From contig CM041776.1 in the NCBI GenBank assembly GCA_023374045.1, positions 277,411,039 through 277,475,038 on the forward strand: 64,000 nt of DNA. Direction: 5' to 3'. Each line of letters starts with the position of its first letter. Position 1 is the first letter of the stretch. Below are positions 45,597-58,317 of the stretch, in pieces. The translations under genes were made by a program, and so were the position numbers. The notes beneath the pieces are model-generated. The model had not been told where the DNA came from, did not search any database, and saw only the letters and a program-made list of their open reading frames with translations. Origin of the DNA: Limonium bicolor (Eukaryota; Streptophyta; Magnoliopsida; Caryophyllales; Plumbaginaceae).

Positions 45597-48187
45597 TGTA
45601 ACGACCCCAAAACCACTCTGGTTGAGAGACCGTTACACGCCGCGCGCTTATTACCTAAGACACGCAAGGCTACACTAGTGAATTCCCAAAACAGAACTGA
45701 AACTCATATATTGATCAAATAAACAATTACAACATGTCTTTACAATACACAGGCGGAAGCCAAACTGAAATACAATGTACAATCTAATTACAACTGGGCA
45801 CCATGGCCAAACAAACTGAAATACAGAGCTCAAAAGCCAAGACAGAAAGTAGAAACTGATTCTCCAAGCACGAACTAAAACCTGCAAATCAGACGGAGAT
45901 AGGGGTGAGCAAAACTATTGCTCAGCAGGTGATAACTTCATCAGCTGAGCACGCTCAAAACATAAACTGAACATACCAATATAAACGTACGTAAAGGTGC
46001 TTAGCCAGAACAAAATCAGAGACAACGGATGTCTTTCAAAGAGACAGAAGTCTAAACAGAAGGGCAAAGCAGTGTCCAAAACAGATACTCAACAGCAGAA
46101 GGTAAACTGAAGCTAAAAGCTTGACGAAATCAGAAGCTTAACAACTGACGGTAAGCTCACACAGCAGACCGTCTCAAACCAAATACAGATAGAGCAGACG
46201 AAGCAGAGCGCTTATAAAGCAGAAATACTCAGCAGACAGAAAGCACACAGCAGTCCGTCGACGTTTGAAAATAGACAGAGCAGACAGAAGCAGATCAGTT
46301 AATAAACCAGTAGCTTTTAGAAGACAGAAAGCACATAGCAGTCTGTCAGAAATCAGAAACAGTCAGAGCTAACAGAAAACAGAACACTTAACAATCAGAA
46401 GTGGGACACTAGCACCAAGCATAACACTCAGAAAAGGTCGAAGACCCCATGGATCTAACAGATCCCCTCGACAACGCAGAAATGACCCAAAGGCCAAAGG
46501 GTTCGTCAACCCCACAGAACAGATTGGGCATGACCCACACTCAGAATGACGTCTACATGGTAACCCAGGAGAGCCGACGCCATGACATATGAGCACCACT
46601 AGAACTAACGTACCCACAATAGCTCGACAGCCATTCACGTCAGCGCAGATATAGGTCCAAAACCGAGGCTTAATCAACATCGAAGCTTAATACAGAGCAG
46701 AGCGAAGTCTTAACCAGATCAGAACAGAAAGCGAAAGCTTAGCAAATCAGAGAAGGAACTTACCAACGGAAAGCCTTAGCAAAATAGATGTCGTACCCGA
46801 CTAGTAAATACGGAAGTTAAACCGAAGTCAGAAACTGAAACTCACTTTCAGAGTAAATCAGAGTTTAAAGGCTTATCAAGGACTTTCAAATCAAAATGTA
46901 TTTAAACACATGCCAAAAATGTCAAAAAGATAGTACACAGAAAGAGGAAACCAACGCCGCAAACGGCACTCAAAACGGAGCTCAAACAAGAAGTTATGGT
47001 CAAAACAGAGGGTAGTCCGAACTTGTGTCCTAACTTCGAAGTTAGGACTCAAGTCGAATTAAAACAGGTTGAAGAATACACAGTGTCCGAACTTCAATGT
47101 TAGGACTGAAGTTCGGACACCTGCAAAACGCGAAAAATACGTGACAGAGGTCTGTCCGAACTTCAAAGTTAGGACTGAAGTTCGGACAGCCCGAAAAATG
47201 CAGTTTCCAGCACAGAACAAGAAACGAACAGAAACACTCAAACAAATCCAATCTACACACACTTTTAGAATCAACCTTGGGGTTTAATCCATTGAAAAGG
47301 CATTAAATCAGACATAATTAAACACAAACACGAAGTCAATCAAATCATTTAATTTGCAGAATGGAAACTCTTAAATCAGAAGCACTCAGAGTTTGCAAAA
47401 CAGAAGGGAATCACAGAGGTAGATTCACCATTGTCAAATTATACTTACATATCAAAATACGCAAAACAAACACAAATCCCATGGGGTTGTAACGCATCAA
47501 AACACAAATCCGGAAACACACAAATTACCACAAATCAGAAACCAAACAAACATATACGGAAAGCAACGGAACCAAAACCCCCCGTGGGTGAACGCACACA
47601 ACCGAATCCATCTACCACCTACCTCACATCCGTAGCTAAGCCATCTCTGCGGACTCTACGAATCGCCTTCCCGAATCTCCAATCGAATGACAATCCCTCG
47701 AATTGAACCGCTCCCAAAATACAAAACCAAAATTAGAATTAGAAAATAGAAGAGGAACCTTAATGGAGAAGAGAACCAATCTACAATCCAACCTGATTGA
47801 CGACTGACGGACGACACAATTCTATCAGCAGATCTCCAGCGATTAATAATTGAGAGAAGGTTAAAGAAGAGAATAAGCAAAGGGAGGAGAAGTTGAGAGC
47901 GATGGAACTGTCGTGAATAGACGTCAGGGAAGTGGAAGGAGAAAAATAACGTGAATAGAAGTTTGAGAAATGAAGGAAATAATTTAAGAATTAAGGAGTC
48001 CCTTCCTTAACAATAAATAAATAAATAAATAATGGAAGCGTGTTATTTCTAATTCTCCTTCCCCAAGTTATGACCATAATAATTAGAGAAATGTCATAAA
48101 CATTCTAACATAGGATTAACATGTCACGAAACTCCTTTGCGAATCATAAGAATATGATAAATAAATAAATAAATTTGGGGCATAACA
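45597..48187 (-). mobile_element. gypsy solo LTR, 2,591 bp
   Basis: On the minus strand it begins TGTTATGCCCCAAATTTATT (48187) and ends GGTCGTTACA (45597), like the LTR family seen at 25927-34255. The flanking pentanucleotide is GTTTT on both sides (45592-45596 and 48188-48192), a clear target duplication. There is no internal gag-pol, so unequal recombination between two LTRs of an inserted element removed the interior. It contains ATAAATAAATAA microsatellites (about 48017, 48154) and GTCCGAACTT dyads (47010-47190). Confidence 0.93.
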
Positions 48188-48806
48188 GTTTTCAATAGTT
48201 TTCTATTTTAAGCTATAACTATGTTATAACAGGCAAAATTTGAAGCAAACCTAGCTAGAAATGGTGTGAAAATTTTGGAACATGTAGATTATGTCATGAA
48301 GGAAAATGACATAGTGCATCGATGAGTGGAATGGAAGTAGCGCATTAGAGAGCTATGCCGGGGCAGCGCACCAGAGTGGGATAGGGGTAGTGCATTAAGG
48401 TGTGGGAGAGTGTAGTGCGTCAAAGTTGGACCGTTTTTGGTCGTTTTGACCATTACCTATTATCGTTTGATTTTGACTTTCTTTTCCTTTAGATAAGATA
48501 TATTGATTCCTTTTGAAGAATCCCTTACAAATTAAATAACAATGTCCATTGTGTTCAAATTTAAACATTGTATAGACGGGAACTTTGATTAATCATACCT
48601 AAATAGGTAAAAATATCATGAAACTTACCTTTCTTATGTCCATGATCATAATTTTGACTATCCAGACCGTGAATAAAGGATTGATTGTCAGTATTATCTT
48701 CAATGTCTCCCCTTCTAAATTGACAACCAAGTTATAAATTTTTTTGTATCAACGGGGGTTTCAAAGTTATAATCTTCAAGTGAGCCCATATATCTTAGGA
48801 GATAAC
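48188..48806. other. no recognisable gene
   Basis: AT-rich sequence between the solo LTR and the copia D LTR. It contains a short imperfect repeat of ATAG-GTAGTGCATTA (48320-48425). Nothing else is recognised. Confidence 0.4.
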
Positions 48807-48938
48807 TGTTAGTATATACATGAATATATATAGTATGTCACATATTTACATCTTGTATCAGTCTGTCCTATTATATATATGTTAAGAACACTACCCGTGA
48901 CTGTACTTTTCATCAAGTGAATAAAGTGAAATGTAACA
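48807..48938 (+). repeat. copia D 5' LTR (132 bp)
   Basis: Short LTR with TATATATA boxes, bounded on the right by the PBS. With no 3' partner, its length rests on the TG...CA ends and the PBS. Confidence 0.7.
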
Positions 48939-49060
48939 TGGTTTCAGAGCAGAGACTTATACGACCTGTTTTTCTTTTTTTTTGTTTCTCATAATCGTTT
49001 TTTTCCTTTAACAATTTTTGTTTTCTTCTTTCCTTCGTTTCTTGTTCAAGAGTTTTCTCT

Positions 49061-49820
49061 ATGTCTGAACATGAGGAAGAGTCTCTGGTGTTGGAAACGC
49101 CCAAGAAAAGAGCTAGAGCAGCAAGGAAGGTCGCGGTAGCGACGAAACGCCAGGTACTCAGCGCGACAATGACATGGATGGAGTATTCTAACCCCTTTTA
49201 CCTTCATTCTTCTGATGGTCTGAGTTTTCTCTCTCACCACTACTTAGTTGAACGGGATGTCGGTCTGTGGAATCGCTCGGTGACACTTTCTTTGTGTGCC
49301 AAGAACAAATTCGTTTTCATGGATGGCTCATTACAAAGATCATTGGATTCCTTGCCAGAAAGAGAAGCTTGGGACAGGTGTAACATGATGGTGATGGTTT
49401 GGCTGCTAAATACCATTAATAAGCAAATATCTAACACGGTTATTTTTTTCGCACTGTGAAACAAATTTGGGATCAATTGCACCAGAGGTATGGAAAACCT
49501 AACGCGGTCCGACTTCTTGAACTCAAGAAGAATATTGTCTGGTCTAACCAAGGAACCAATTCAATCAGTAATTACTATTCAAAACTGAAGATACTTTGGG
49601 ATGAGTTGGATGACGTCGACGAATTGCCCGATTGTCAATGTCTCAATGAAAATAGTTTGCTGAGCTACCATTCGCATTAAAGGTTGATGCAATTCCTAAT
49701 GGGTCTAAACGAGACGTTCTAGCCAGCTAGGGGTTCTATATTGATGATGACTCCTTTGCCAAACATAGATCAAGCTTTCTCAATTTTGGAGGGTGATTGC
49801 GCTTTCGCTTCGCCTTTATT
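49061..49820 (+). pseudogene. copia D gag, frameshifted and truncated
   Basis: The start MSEHEEESLVLETPKKR (49061) leads into NPFYLHSSDGLSFLSHHYLV, CAKNKFVFMDGSL and WLLNTINKQISNTV, the usual UBN2-type copia gag opening. After a stop and frame change at about 49457 it continues as KQIWDQLHQRYGKPNAVRLL and SISNYYSKLKILWDELDDVD. A third frame has LMQFLMGLNETF and ARGSILMMTPLP (to about 49790). The zinc knuckle and everything after are missing. Confidence 0.85.
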
Positions 49821-49830
49821 CAATTGAAGT

Positions 49831-50303
49831 TTCTCAGTTAAGCATCTTGGTAACAAAGAGATACATATTGAAATCCATATATAGTTGATAAATTATGTAC
49901 AAGCTAGTAGATGATAATTGTATGGTTTTAATATGTACACTTCTTGTAGTGTGTATAACCAAAATGTTGAGTAGGTCAATTAATAAAACTATTAAATTGA
50001 ATGAAGATAAGTACAAGTAATTAGTATATTTACAATTTTTGCCGCTAACTCTGTAGTTTCCTTGCACGAAAAAGTACCGTAGTGGAAGAACCATTCACCA
50101 GCCATGGGCCTCGGACGAAAATGGCATGAGTGCTTGAAGATGCACATGCTAAGACAAAACCCCAAACCACATCCAAGAGTCTTGAGAGGAAAAAAAGACT
50201 ACCATAGCAATTAAGCCATATGGCGATTGCGAGAGTAGCTGGACCAAGCCATGGAGCCTAAAGCTCAGGAACAAGATGAAGATCATCGAACAACAGGCTA
50301 AAA
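49831..50303. other. no recognisable gene
   Basis: The spacer between copia D and helicase copy B. No coding match. The copy B homology starts abruptly at 50304. Confidence 0.4.
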
Positions 50304-50893
50304 TCGTCTCTGCTTGGCGTTCTTCTTTGCGTCTGGGGGATTTCGTTCCCTCTTCGGCTTCTGCGTTGCCATTTTTTGCTCTTTCTCTAGTTTCCTATTT
50401 GCAAGTTCTTCTTTCTTTGCTTCTCCCGTGATTTATATCCCTAACAAGATAAAATTCCTCAGAGCCGTGACTCAGTAAAAAAGGATTGCCAGGGATGGGA
50501 AGAGGATGGAACAGTATAGAAGAAGAATCTTACTTGAATTTGATGTCAACCAATTTGATATCTGCTACAGGGGTGAAGCCTTCAGTAGACAGAGAGTGGT
50601 GCTTTACCTCTTTCATAGCTGGGAGTTGCAATAACCCATAACCCATTGCCAGCTTCCCAAACTCAAGTTCTTTCCATCTGTGTTCATATGGGGCAATTTT
50701 TAGAGTTTTGGCCCAGCGAAGAAGAGATAGATTGAGGGCACATTTTCTAGAAAGATCAACGAATGCACAAATCACATGCCTGAATATGAAGGAGCAGTGA
50801 TGCTCCTTGTATGCACGAACGAATGAGACAAACGCCTTTAGCCCCCTTCTCCATTACATCGCGGTCCTTTATTGGCAGCTGATCGATCTGAGA

Positions 50894-50932
<39 letters not shown>

Positions 50933-50937
50933 AAAAA
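50894..50937. repeat. C29/A15 homopolymer pair beside a splice acceptor (copy B)
   Basis: The counterpart of 40668-40709. The C run is longer (29 against 19) and the A run shorter (15 against 23). It lies just before exon 9 of copy B on the coding strand. Confidence 0.85.
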
Positions 50938-53145
50938 GCAAGAGACCACTCAATTGATTGAAGAATATAGTTGATATATATAGCATAAAATCATGATTCC
51001 AATGAATAATAATCCCCTCTTTACATCTAACGAATGATATTTTGAACACAATCCTAACCTGAGGTACTATATCAACGGCATCATCTGAGCATGTCCTTTC
51101 TTGAAGTGGGACCCTTCTAATATTCAGAAATTCAATATAAGTGTCCTCCTATATAAGCACACATAATACCAATGTTTTAATATCAAAGCAATAAAAGAAG
51201 AAACATAGAGTCAAGAACAGCAAAGATAACATACCTTAGGTAACAGGAAGACAATTGAACTACCTTGTCGTCCCATGCGAGCGGTTCGCCCAACTCTATG
51301 AATGAATACATTAGGATCTTGAGGTGGGTCATACTGAAACATTGAGAGCACCGTCATAAACCAAACTACTTTTGAGATGCCACCGCAATGAACAATACAG
51401 TCATCATTCTGAATATTGCTCATCCAAAGAGGATAATCTCACAGCATTGCCTCCTCGGAGTAGAACATTCAACAAGAGCCAAGATAAGATCAGATATAAC
51501 AAACCTACCTGCAGTATGCAATCAACCCCAGGTATGTCTAGCCCCCGAGCAGCAACATCGGTGCAAAGAAGAGCACCACTTGAAAGAGACGTGAAGTTTG
51601 CTAGTGCTTTCTCCCTAGCAATCTAGGTGCAAAAATAAGTACAGTTTAGATAAAAACTTGTAGAGCATTAGAATACAAAGTAGAGCACCTTACCTTTTAT
51701 TTCAACCAATGTTCTGGCACTATTATGCATCATGCTGTGGAACACAAGATAGGAAGTAGACACAGATGAAATTCATGGACTTACCTGTTTCATCTTCCCG
51801 TGCAAAGTTACCAATGAAAATCCCATCAAAAGTGACATTTGAGGAAGTACCAGACCCCAGTAATCAACACATGCGCAAGTCATAAAGTAGCTGCAGTGTA
51901 CGTAGAAAGTACTTCAGTGTTGACTGTCATCAGCACAAACCTAGTCAACATTAATTATACACTGTTTAAAGCTTACATGATCATCTTTTTGGACTTGTTC
52001 TTGAGAAGAAAGTCCACAAGCTGTGAGGACTTTTTATCCGCTCTTCACATTCCATATACTGCAAAAGGTGAGGAACAGAGAGGAGAGTAGAAGTTATCAT
52101 GCAGGATTAAAACATAACTGGACCAGACAGGTAATCTATCATGGTAGTGACTTATATACCGTAATCCACGATGGTAAGTCAATATGAATAAAAAAACTCA
52201 ATGAGTTTGCGCGTACCTCGAGATGAAGACCTGAAGGAGTCTTCGAAGAGGAAACTTCTGAAGATAAAGAATTAAGCAATGGTTTTCTTTGGGCTTGGAC
52301 TTCAACCCTCACAGGATTTCTCAATCCCGCCTTAGCAAGCTCCTCCACTGCCTCGGTCTGTGTAGCGGAAAATAGACCAGTTCGACGGATCTTTGGCAAG
52401 CGAGTTATTATTGAATTAATTTGCTTTTGAAAACCCATGTCCAATAGCCTGTCAGCCTCATCCAAGATTAATACCTGCTCCAGCCAAAAGAGAAAGACTG
52501 CTTCAAAAGTGGAGAGAGGAAAAAAGATATTCAAAAAACCGTCTTCTCCTTCCCCAGTGGAAAAAAAGAATCAGTTTACTGCACTTACAATCACACAAAG
52601 TACTACAGAAGACATACAACCAACTTGAATGATATACTGTTTCAGTTTGAAACGTATCCTAATGACAGGGGAACTGTAACTACGTTATAAGAAAGTACCA
52701 ATGTAATGGGAGGATTGAAGGGCAGTAGGAAAGGAAGTGAACGATAAAGGTGTTCTAATCATTGACACAGCGTTCACCACCTAGACCTATCACCACTTTT
52801 GAGATTTTCAGTAAACAGAGAAAGAAAATAAGTTCATTATAAAGATGAGGGAGAGGATGAATGTGTGTGAATACTATTGACAACGATAATTCTCTGACAC
52901 TCCAGTTTGACATCTTAAGTCTTGTTGATTGGCATCTCATATATAACAGTAGGTGGAACATATCGCAGTGAAAAAAATATGCTGAAATGCCCATTTGAGC
53001 ATTACATAACTTAAATACTCTATATATTATGTATAGCTTCTATTGCATCATATGCCTCTTGGCAGTTAAATTGAATCTATTTACAAGGACAGGAGTTCAG
53101 CACTTGTAATCCATCCTCGGTTGTAATCCCGATGTAATGAAGATA

Positions 53146-53407
53146 GGGTCCGTTTGATGCCAGATGCCGGCATAGCAGCCAGCTGTCAAAAAGAATAAAG
53201 TAGAGGAGAAAAAGTGGGACCCAATTATCAGCTCTCAGTTGCTGGATTTCAGTTGTCATATCACAAAATAAATAAAGTAGAGGAGAAAAATGGAAAAGCG
53301 TTTGCAAAAGTTGTCACTTGTCAACTGTAAATAGCCAAAACGAATAAAGTAGAGAAGAACAAGTGGGAAAGCTAGCAGTTTTCGGGGTTGGATCATCAAA
53401 TAGACTC
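53146..53407. repeat. MITE-like element in intron 2 of copy B
   Basis: It begins GGGTCCGTTTGATGCCAG, corresponds to the element at 43032-43275 and has the same internal GAATAAAGTAGAGGAG repeats. The right terminus is more decayed than in copy A. Confidence 0.5.
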
Positions 53408-54886
53408 AATATTGATGATCTAACTTCGTCACCACAAAAAGTGAAGGTGGTAGCATTTTCAATCTTTATTAGTATTGTAATATTCAAGAATTTCACCTCC
53501 CTCAACTACTTTTACAATATAGAGATGGTAAACCACCAAGGTTGGGAACATGAAAATCAGGATAGACTAGGACTACGAGCAGTAGCATAAATGCTGAATC
53601 TAGTGCCTTGCAAATAGATTCAATTTAATTAATATGCAATGGATCAAGAGGCATACAATGCAATGCAAGCTACATATATTAAGTAATGTACAATTTAATA
53701 AGCATTGTCAGATTCTCAATGTGCTTTCTTCCACTCACATTTATTTGAGACTAGGAAAAAAAAACTATAACCTAAAAATAGATGAGGATTAAACTGCCTC
53801 CATTTTCAGTTCTCACACTACTTCCTCCTCACCTCTCACTTTTCCTGAAGAAGTTTTTATAGCTCTCGTCTTTCAAATTAAATGTTCTTAATATATGATA
53901 TCATCCTCTTCCTGTGGACGACCAATATAAGCCTGTGATTGTGGTATTTCATACATTCAGAATCAATACGAATGAGATATCACATTTAACTCCTCCATCT
54001 ATTTCCTAAATCCATCAGCCAAAATAGAATAGATCGACCTTTTCTTCAATGCTTTGCTGCCTATCCCGTTTGTTATTATCACGAGCATTATAACACATAC
54101 CCAGGTTAGAATATTCAGTTTTCAACTCACCTCAAGGCTTCTAAAATCCAAGATATCCACCCGAATCCATGATATCATAAAGCCTTCCAGGGGTACCAAT
54201 CAACAAATTGGCACCTTCTTCCTCTATCCTCTTCACATCACCTTTCACGTCTACTCCTCCAACAAGAAGCAGAGATTTCACATTCGGTAGCGTGGAAACG
54301 AAAGGCTGAGCCACACTGTGTATTTGAGAAGATAGCTCCCTCGTGGAGAGATAACAATCCCCAGCACCTAAACATGATAGCCGAGCAGAATCAGAAACGC
54401 TATCCAATATCTGGAGCCAAGTTCGTTCAATAGAAAGGAGAACACACATGCATGAATCGCATTCGACAAGCTAATACTGCTGCCGGTAAAAGACCATTGG
54501 ACAAGAAACTAACTAGAAATAATTTTACCCACTTTCCTAAACATACTGGAACGATAAAATTCGCTGACCGTCATATCAATCAATTTGTGCTCAAGATAAA
54601 AAGAGAGACTACTTGGTGAGGTTTGGGTGGGGAAGACAACCGGCGAAGAATCTCGACAGCTGGAACGACAAAAGCTAGGGTCTTTCCAGAGCCGGTGGCG
54701 GCATCTACGGCCACATCCTTGTAGCTGCAGAGTAGAGGGATGGTAGCGGCTTGAACTGGCGTGCAAAAGTTGAACCCACCATTACTAAGAGCTTCGAGGA
54801 CTGGCTCTGATAGCTCTGGTTTCAGGTCGGAGAATCTAGTGGCCGTCAGCGCCCGGTTGGATCGTCGGTGACATTAGCAGCTTCCA

Positions 54887-55380
54887 TTAGAACGTCGAAG
54901 ACAGTTCGCCGTCAGGGTGTTCACGGTACCGGTGAATAGGGTTTTTAAATTTTTGATATTGTTATAATTCGGTTTATATTGGTTAATCTAAATATCACAA
55001 TATTAAATCTGTCATTATATAATACTCATCATCTAATAAATATATTATATAATTTATAATCTGCATATTTATAATCGTAATAAATGAAACAGTTAAAGAG
55101 TATAAAGCAAAATCAATTCACATAGATTTGAATAACATAATTTATAACTTGTTTTATCAATGGAGTGATAACACTTCAAAGATTTACCGAAATAATTACA
55201 ATATACACTATCTATATTGTTTATCTTGTTTTTCACTGCACATAATATATTGCATTATAGGTAAACAATATTCTTTCTCTAGATTTAAGATTATCTTTAT
55301 TCAAGTTATCAAAATATAAGTTAAAGAATATACAAAAGAGTAACACCTGGTTAAAAGTTTGTTAACTCACAAAAGACCAC
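54887..55380. other. AT-rich spacer, no gene seen
   Basis: This stretch lies upstream of copy B. Homology to copy A stops at about 54895. No promoter elements or genes are recognisable. Confidence 0.4.
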
Positions 55381-57041
55381 AGTTTTTTTTAAAAAAATTC
55401 CAGATACCACAAAAAATAAATTTAATTCACCAGATACCACAAATTACGAAACTAAAACATTTTAAGACCAAATATACCCCTACTTGTTAATAAATATAGT
55501 TCACAGGATACCACATAAATATTATTAATTCACAAAATAAAACAAAAGTTCATAAAATATATATTAAGAACAGTAAAAAATAATAAAAAATTTAAGTTTA
55601 TCATTTTACTTGATAAAATTTTATAATAAAAAAAAACATACAATTAATTATTATTTTTTTGAAAAAATAAAAAATAATATGTATATATCTTTTAAATGCT
55701 AAAAAACTAAACTAAAAATAAAAACAAATTAAGGGAATGATAACTCAAATTTTTTATAATACTTTTACTCAAAGTATTTTTAGTAAATATACGTAAAGTG
55801 AATTACAAAAATTAAACAACTATTATATTACTACTTTTGTCTATTTTGAATCAAGTTTGTAGCTTCTCTAATATATTATACTTTTTATAATTCTTTAGAG
55901 ATTCTTTTGTTATATATATGGTATTTATATTTTTTCAATTTCAACCATACATATTTTGCTACTTACTTTTAAAAAATATGTTTTATAATTTTTGTTTTGA
56001 ATTAAAATATATAAAATGATATTATAAAAATGTTAGACTATTATACTCATAACTATTGCTTTATTTTTTTTGTCAAATTATTTAGCTTGTATATAGTATA
56101 TAATTTTGTTTTATAATATTATTTAATATATACCTTTAATTCAAAAATATAACATAAATTATTAAATATATTTTTAAAAAGTAAGTAGCAAAAGTAAGTT
56201 GTTTTTATAATGGGTTAAACATATATATATAAAGTGATATTATAATTTTTGCTGTATTTTGAATTAAACATATATATAAAGTGATATTATAAAAAAATAT
56301 TATTAAGTATATACAAGCTAAATAGTTTGACAAAAAATAAAACAATATGAGTATAATAGCCTAACATTTTTTATAATATCATTTTATATATTTTAATTCA
56401 AAACAAAAATTATTAAACATATGTTTAAAAAGTAATTAACAAAATTAATTTTCTCTTATATATGGGTTTGAATGGAAAAAATATAAATACCATATATATA
56501 ACAAAAGAATCTCTAAAGAATTATAAAAATATAAATATTAGAGAAGCCACAAACTTGATTAAAAATATACAAAAACAGTAATATAATGGTTGTTTAATTT
56601 TTTTAATTTACTTTATATATATTTAATTTTTTATAATACTATTTTACATTACTAAAAATACTTTGAGTAAAGTATTATAAAAAATTTGAGTTATCATTGC
56701 CTTAATTTGTTTTTTATTTTTATTTAGTTTTCTTGCTTTTAAATGATATATACATATTTTTATATTTTTTCAAAAAAATTAATTAATTATGTGGTTTTTT
56801 ATTTTATATATTTTTATCAAAAAAAGTGATAAAGTTAAAATTTTATTATTTTACTGTTCTTAATATATATTTAATTAAATTTTGTGATATTTTGTGAATT
56901 AATAATATTTATGTGGTATCCTGTGAACTATGTTTATTAACAAGTAGGGGTATTTTGGTTTAAAATATTTTGGGTTCGTAATTGTGGTATCTGGTGAATT
57001 AAATTTGATTTTGTGGTATCTGGAAAACTTTGTTAAAAACT
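55381..57041. mobile_element. giant AT-rich foldback (about 0.8-kb inverted arms)
   Basis: Outer left: CCAGATACCACAAAAAATAAA, CACCAGATACCACAAATTACG, CCCCTACTTGTTAATAAATA. Outer right, in reverse complement: CCAGATACCACAAAATCAAA, CACCAGATACCACAATTACG, CCCCTACTTGTTAATAAACA. The match continues inward through AAAATTTTTTATAATAC, AATCTCTAAAGAATTATAAA and TTAGCTTGTATATA to a centre near 56210. The whole 1.66 kb is therefore one imperfect palindrome without coding capacity. No target duplication was recognised. Long terminal inverted repeats suggest a Foldback/Mutator-type non-autonomous element. Confidence 0.75.
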
Positions 57042-58317
57042 ATTGTTCATGGCTATGTCACCCTTCATCTCTGCCTAAAGTTTGTTTTTCTTATTCTCAC
57101 TGTCATAGTTGTTCTTGAGAACATATGTATGTTTAGATTTCTATAAGGGTGAGTAAGTAGACGATATGTATTTTTTGTAAGTAGGATCTTGATTATAGGT
57201 CTCTTAGTGAATTCTGAAGCCAACAATGCGGATAGCGTACTACATTAAAGTTCCTCAACTGTTGGTAACAATTAAGTGATTGTGATTGTACTGTTCTCAA
57301 GCATGAGCACTCAATTTAAACAGGTGTAGTTATTTTAAAACTACCAGTCATAGTTTGAGACTTTGAGCTCTCGGTTTATAATTTATTTCTAACTTTAGAA
57401 GATTTGTCTTTAGTATACTTCTCTAATGCATAATGAATTTTCATTTTCGTTCCCTTTTTATTAAGAGCACTAGGATCATGTGCATATCTAGATATGATTC
57501 CTCCCCAACAGTGGTAGAGCTTTAGGCTCAGATTGATAAATATAAACTTATGGAAAAAGTATGTGTTATTCTATTCATGGGAAATTGGTGCGGTAGTTTT
57601 ACATTCTTTGCATAACATGGAATTCATTTAAAGTTGGGTATCAAGCAAGATTACTTCTCCTCTTTTTTTTTCATAATTAGTGTGTCAGCTAGCACTGGAT
57701 TTTTTAGATTTTTTTATTAATTTCTACTCTTAGTCCATCTAAATTATTGTATGCTTAAAAAATGGGTTGGGTGTGTTGGGTTAGGGTTAAAGAATTTTAA
57801 ACGGGTTGGATTAGCGTCATGATTTTCTGACTCATCCATTTTGGGTTGGGTTGAGTTGATGATATTTTAAATGGGTTGCTAGGTTGGTTGAGTTGATGAT
57901 ATTTCAACCCGACCCAGCAACCCAAATTGCAACGTCTAATAAGATGCCGCCAGAGATTACATCGGCCATGAAAATTGTGTACTATGTGATCCAATGAGGT
58001 TGTGTGTAAAGTGACGTATGTCCGTACTCCACCGTCATAGTAACTCCCATTTGGAAATGTTGTTAATCCCTTTACGTGGTGAAATAATAAAGGTAATAAT
58101 ACATATATAATGTATACAACATTTGTAGTGTGATAATCCTTATCGGATGATGAATACGAATTCAAGATTTTTTTTGTATTTGACACATAAAATGTATCAG
58201 GTTCCATCTAAACACAAATCTTATAAAAAATACACAAATAATGAGAAATATTGCACAAGCTACTGCAAATAATAGGTGAATTAGATCCTTATAAATAGAT
58301 AGGTTTCGTATTCATCA
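57042..58317. other. no recognisable gene; short GGGTTGG repeats
   Basis: The region is AT-rich. 57760-57925 has dense GGGTTGG/CCAACCC repeats with a short inverted pair (GGGTTGCTAGGTTGG and CCCAGCAACCC), probably a degenerate MITE. The minus frame 58207-57797 covers it. Its N-terminal part (DTFYVSNTKKILNSYSSSDK) has no family that I recognise. Confidence 0.4.

Larger units (their letters stand above)
48807..49830 (+). mobile_element. copia D, 5' end only (LTR, PBS, gag)
   Basis: A short LTR (48807-48938) begins TGTTAGTATATAC and ends ATGTAACA. It is followed directly by a primer-binding site TGGTTTCAGAGCAGAG (48939-48954), close to the tRNA-Met-type site. A gag ORF starts at 49061. The element is cut off at about 49830, and the rest of gag, pol and the 3' LTR are absent. 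Confidence 0.82.
50304..54886 (-). pseudogene. RH18: DEAD-box RNA helicase, RH18/SPB4/DDX55 family, copy B (C-terminally truncated, frameshifted)
   Basis: It has the same exon structure as copy A: 54886-54613, 54367-54131, 52474-52217, 52058-51977, 51890-51785, 51622-51509, 51333-51235, 51148-51059, 50887-50780, 50677-50534, 50440-50304. The last exon is cut within its C-terminal basic region, so roughly the last 34 codons are lost. In places where copy A is broken, copy B is intact ([13 protein letters not shown] after [39 protein letters not shown]). Copy B has its own lesions: a 1-bp loss near codon 10, a 1-bp loss in the SPTREL motif, a 1-bp gain near DIMD, a 2-bp gain in the MECE exon and a 1-bp gain near MEKG. 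Introns are also highly similar, so the copy was made at the DNA level. Confidence 0.85.

Noticed and set aside
57797..58207. 136-codon minus-strand frame
   Set aside because: Half of it lies in GGGTTGG repeats, and the other half has no recognisable domain.
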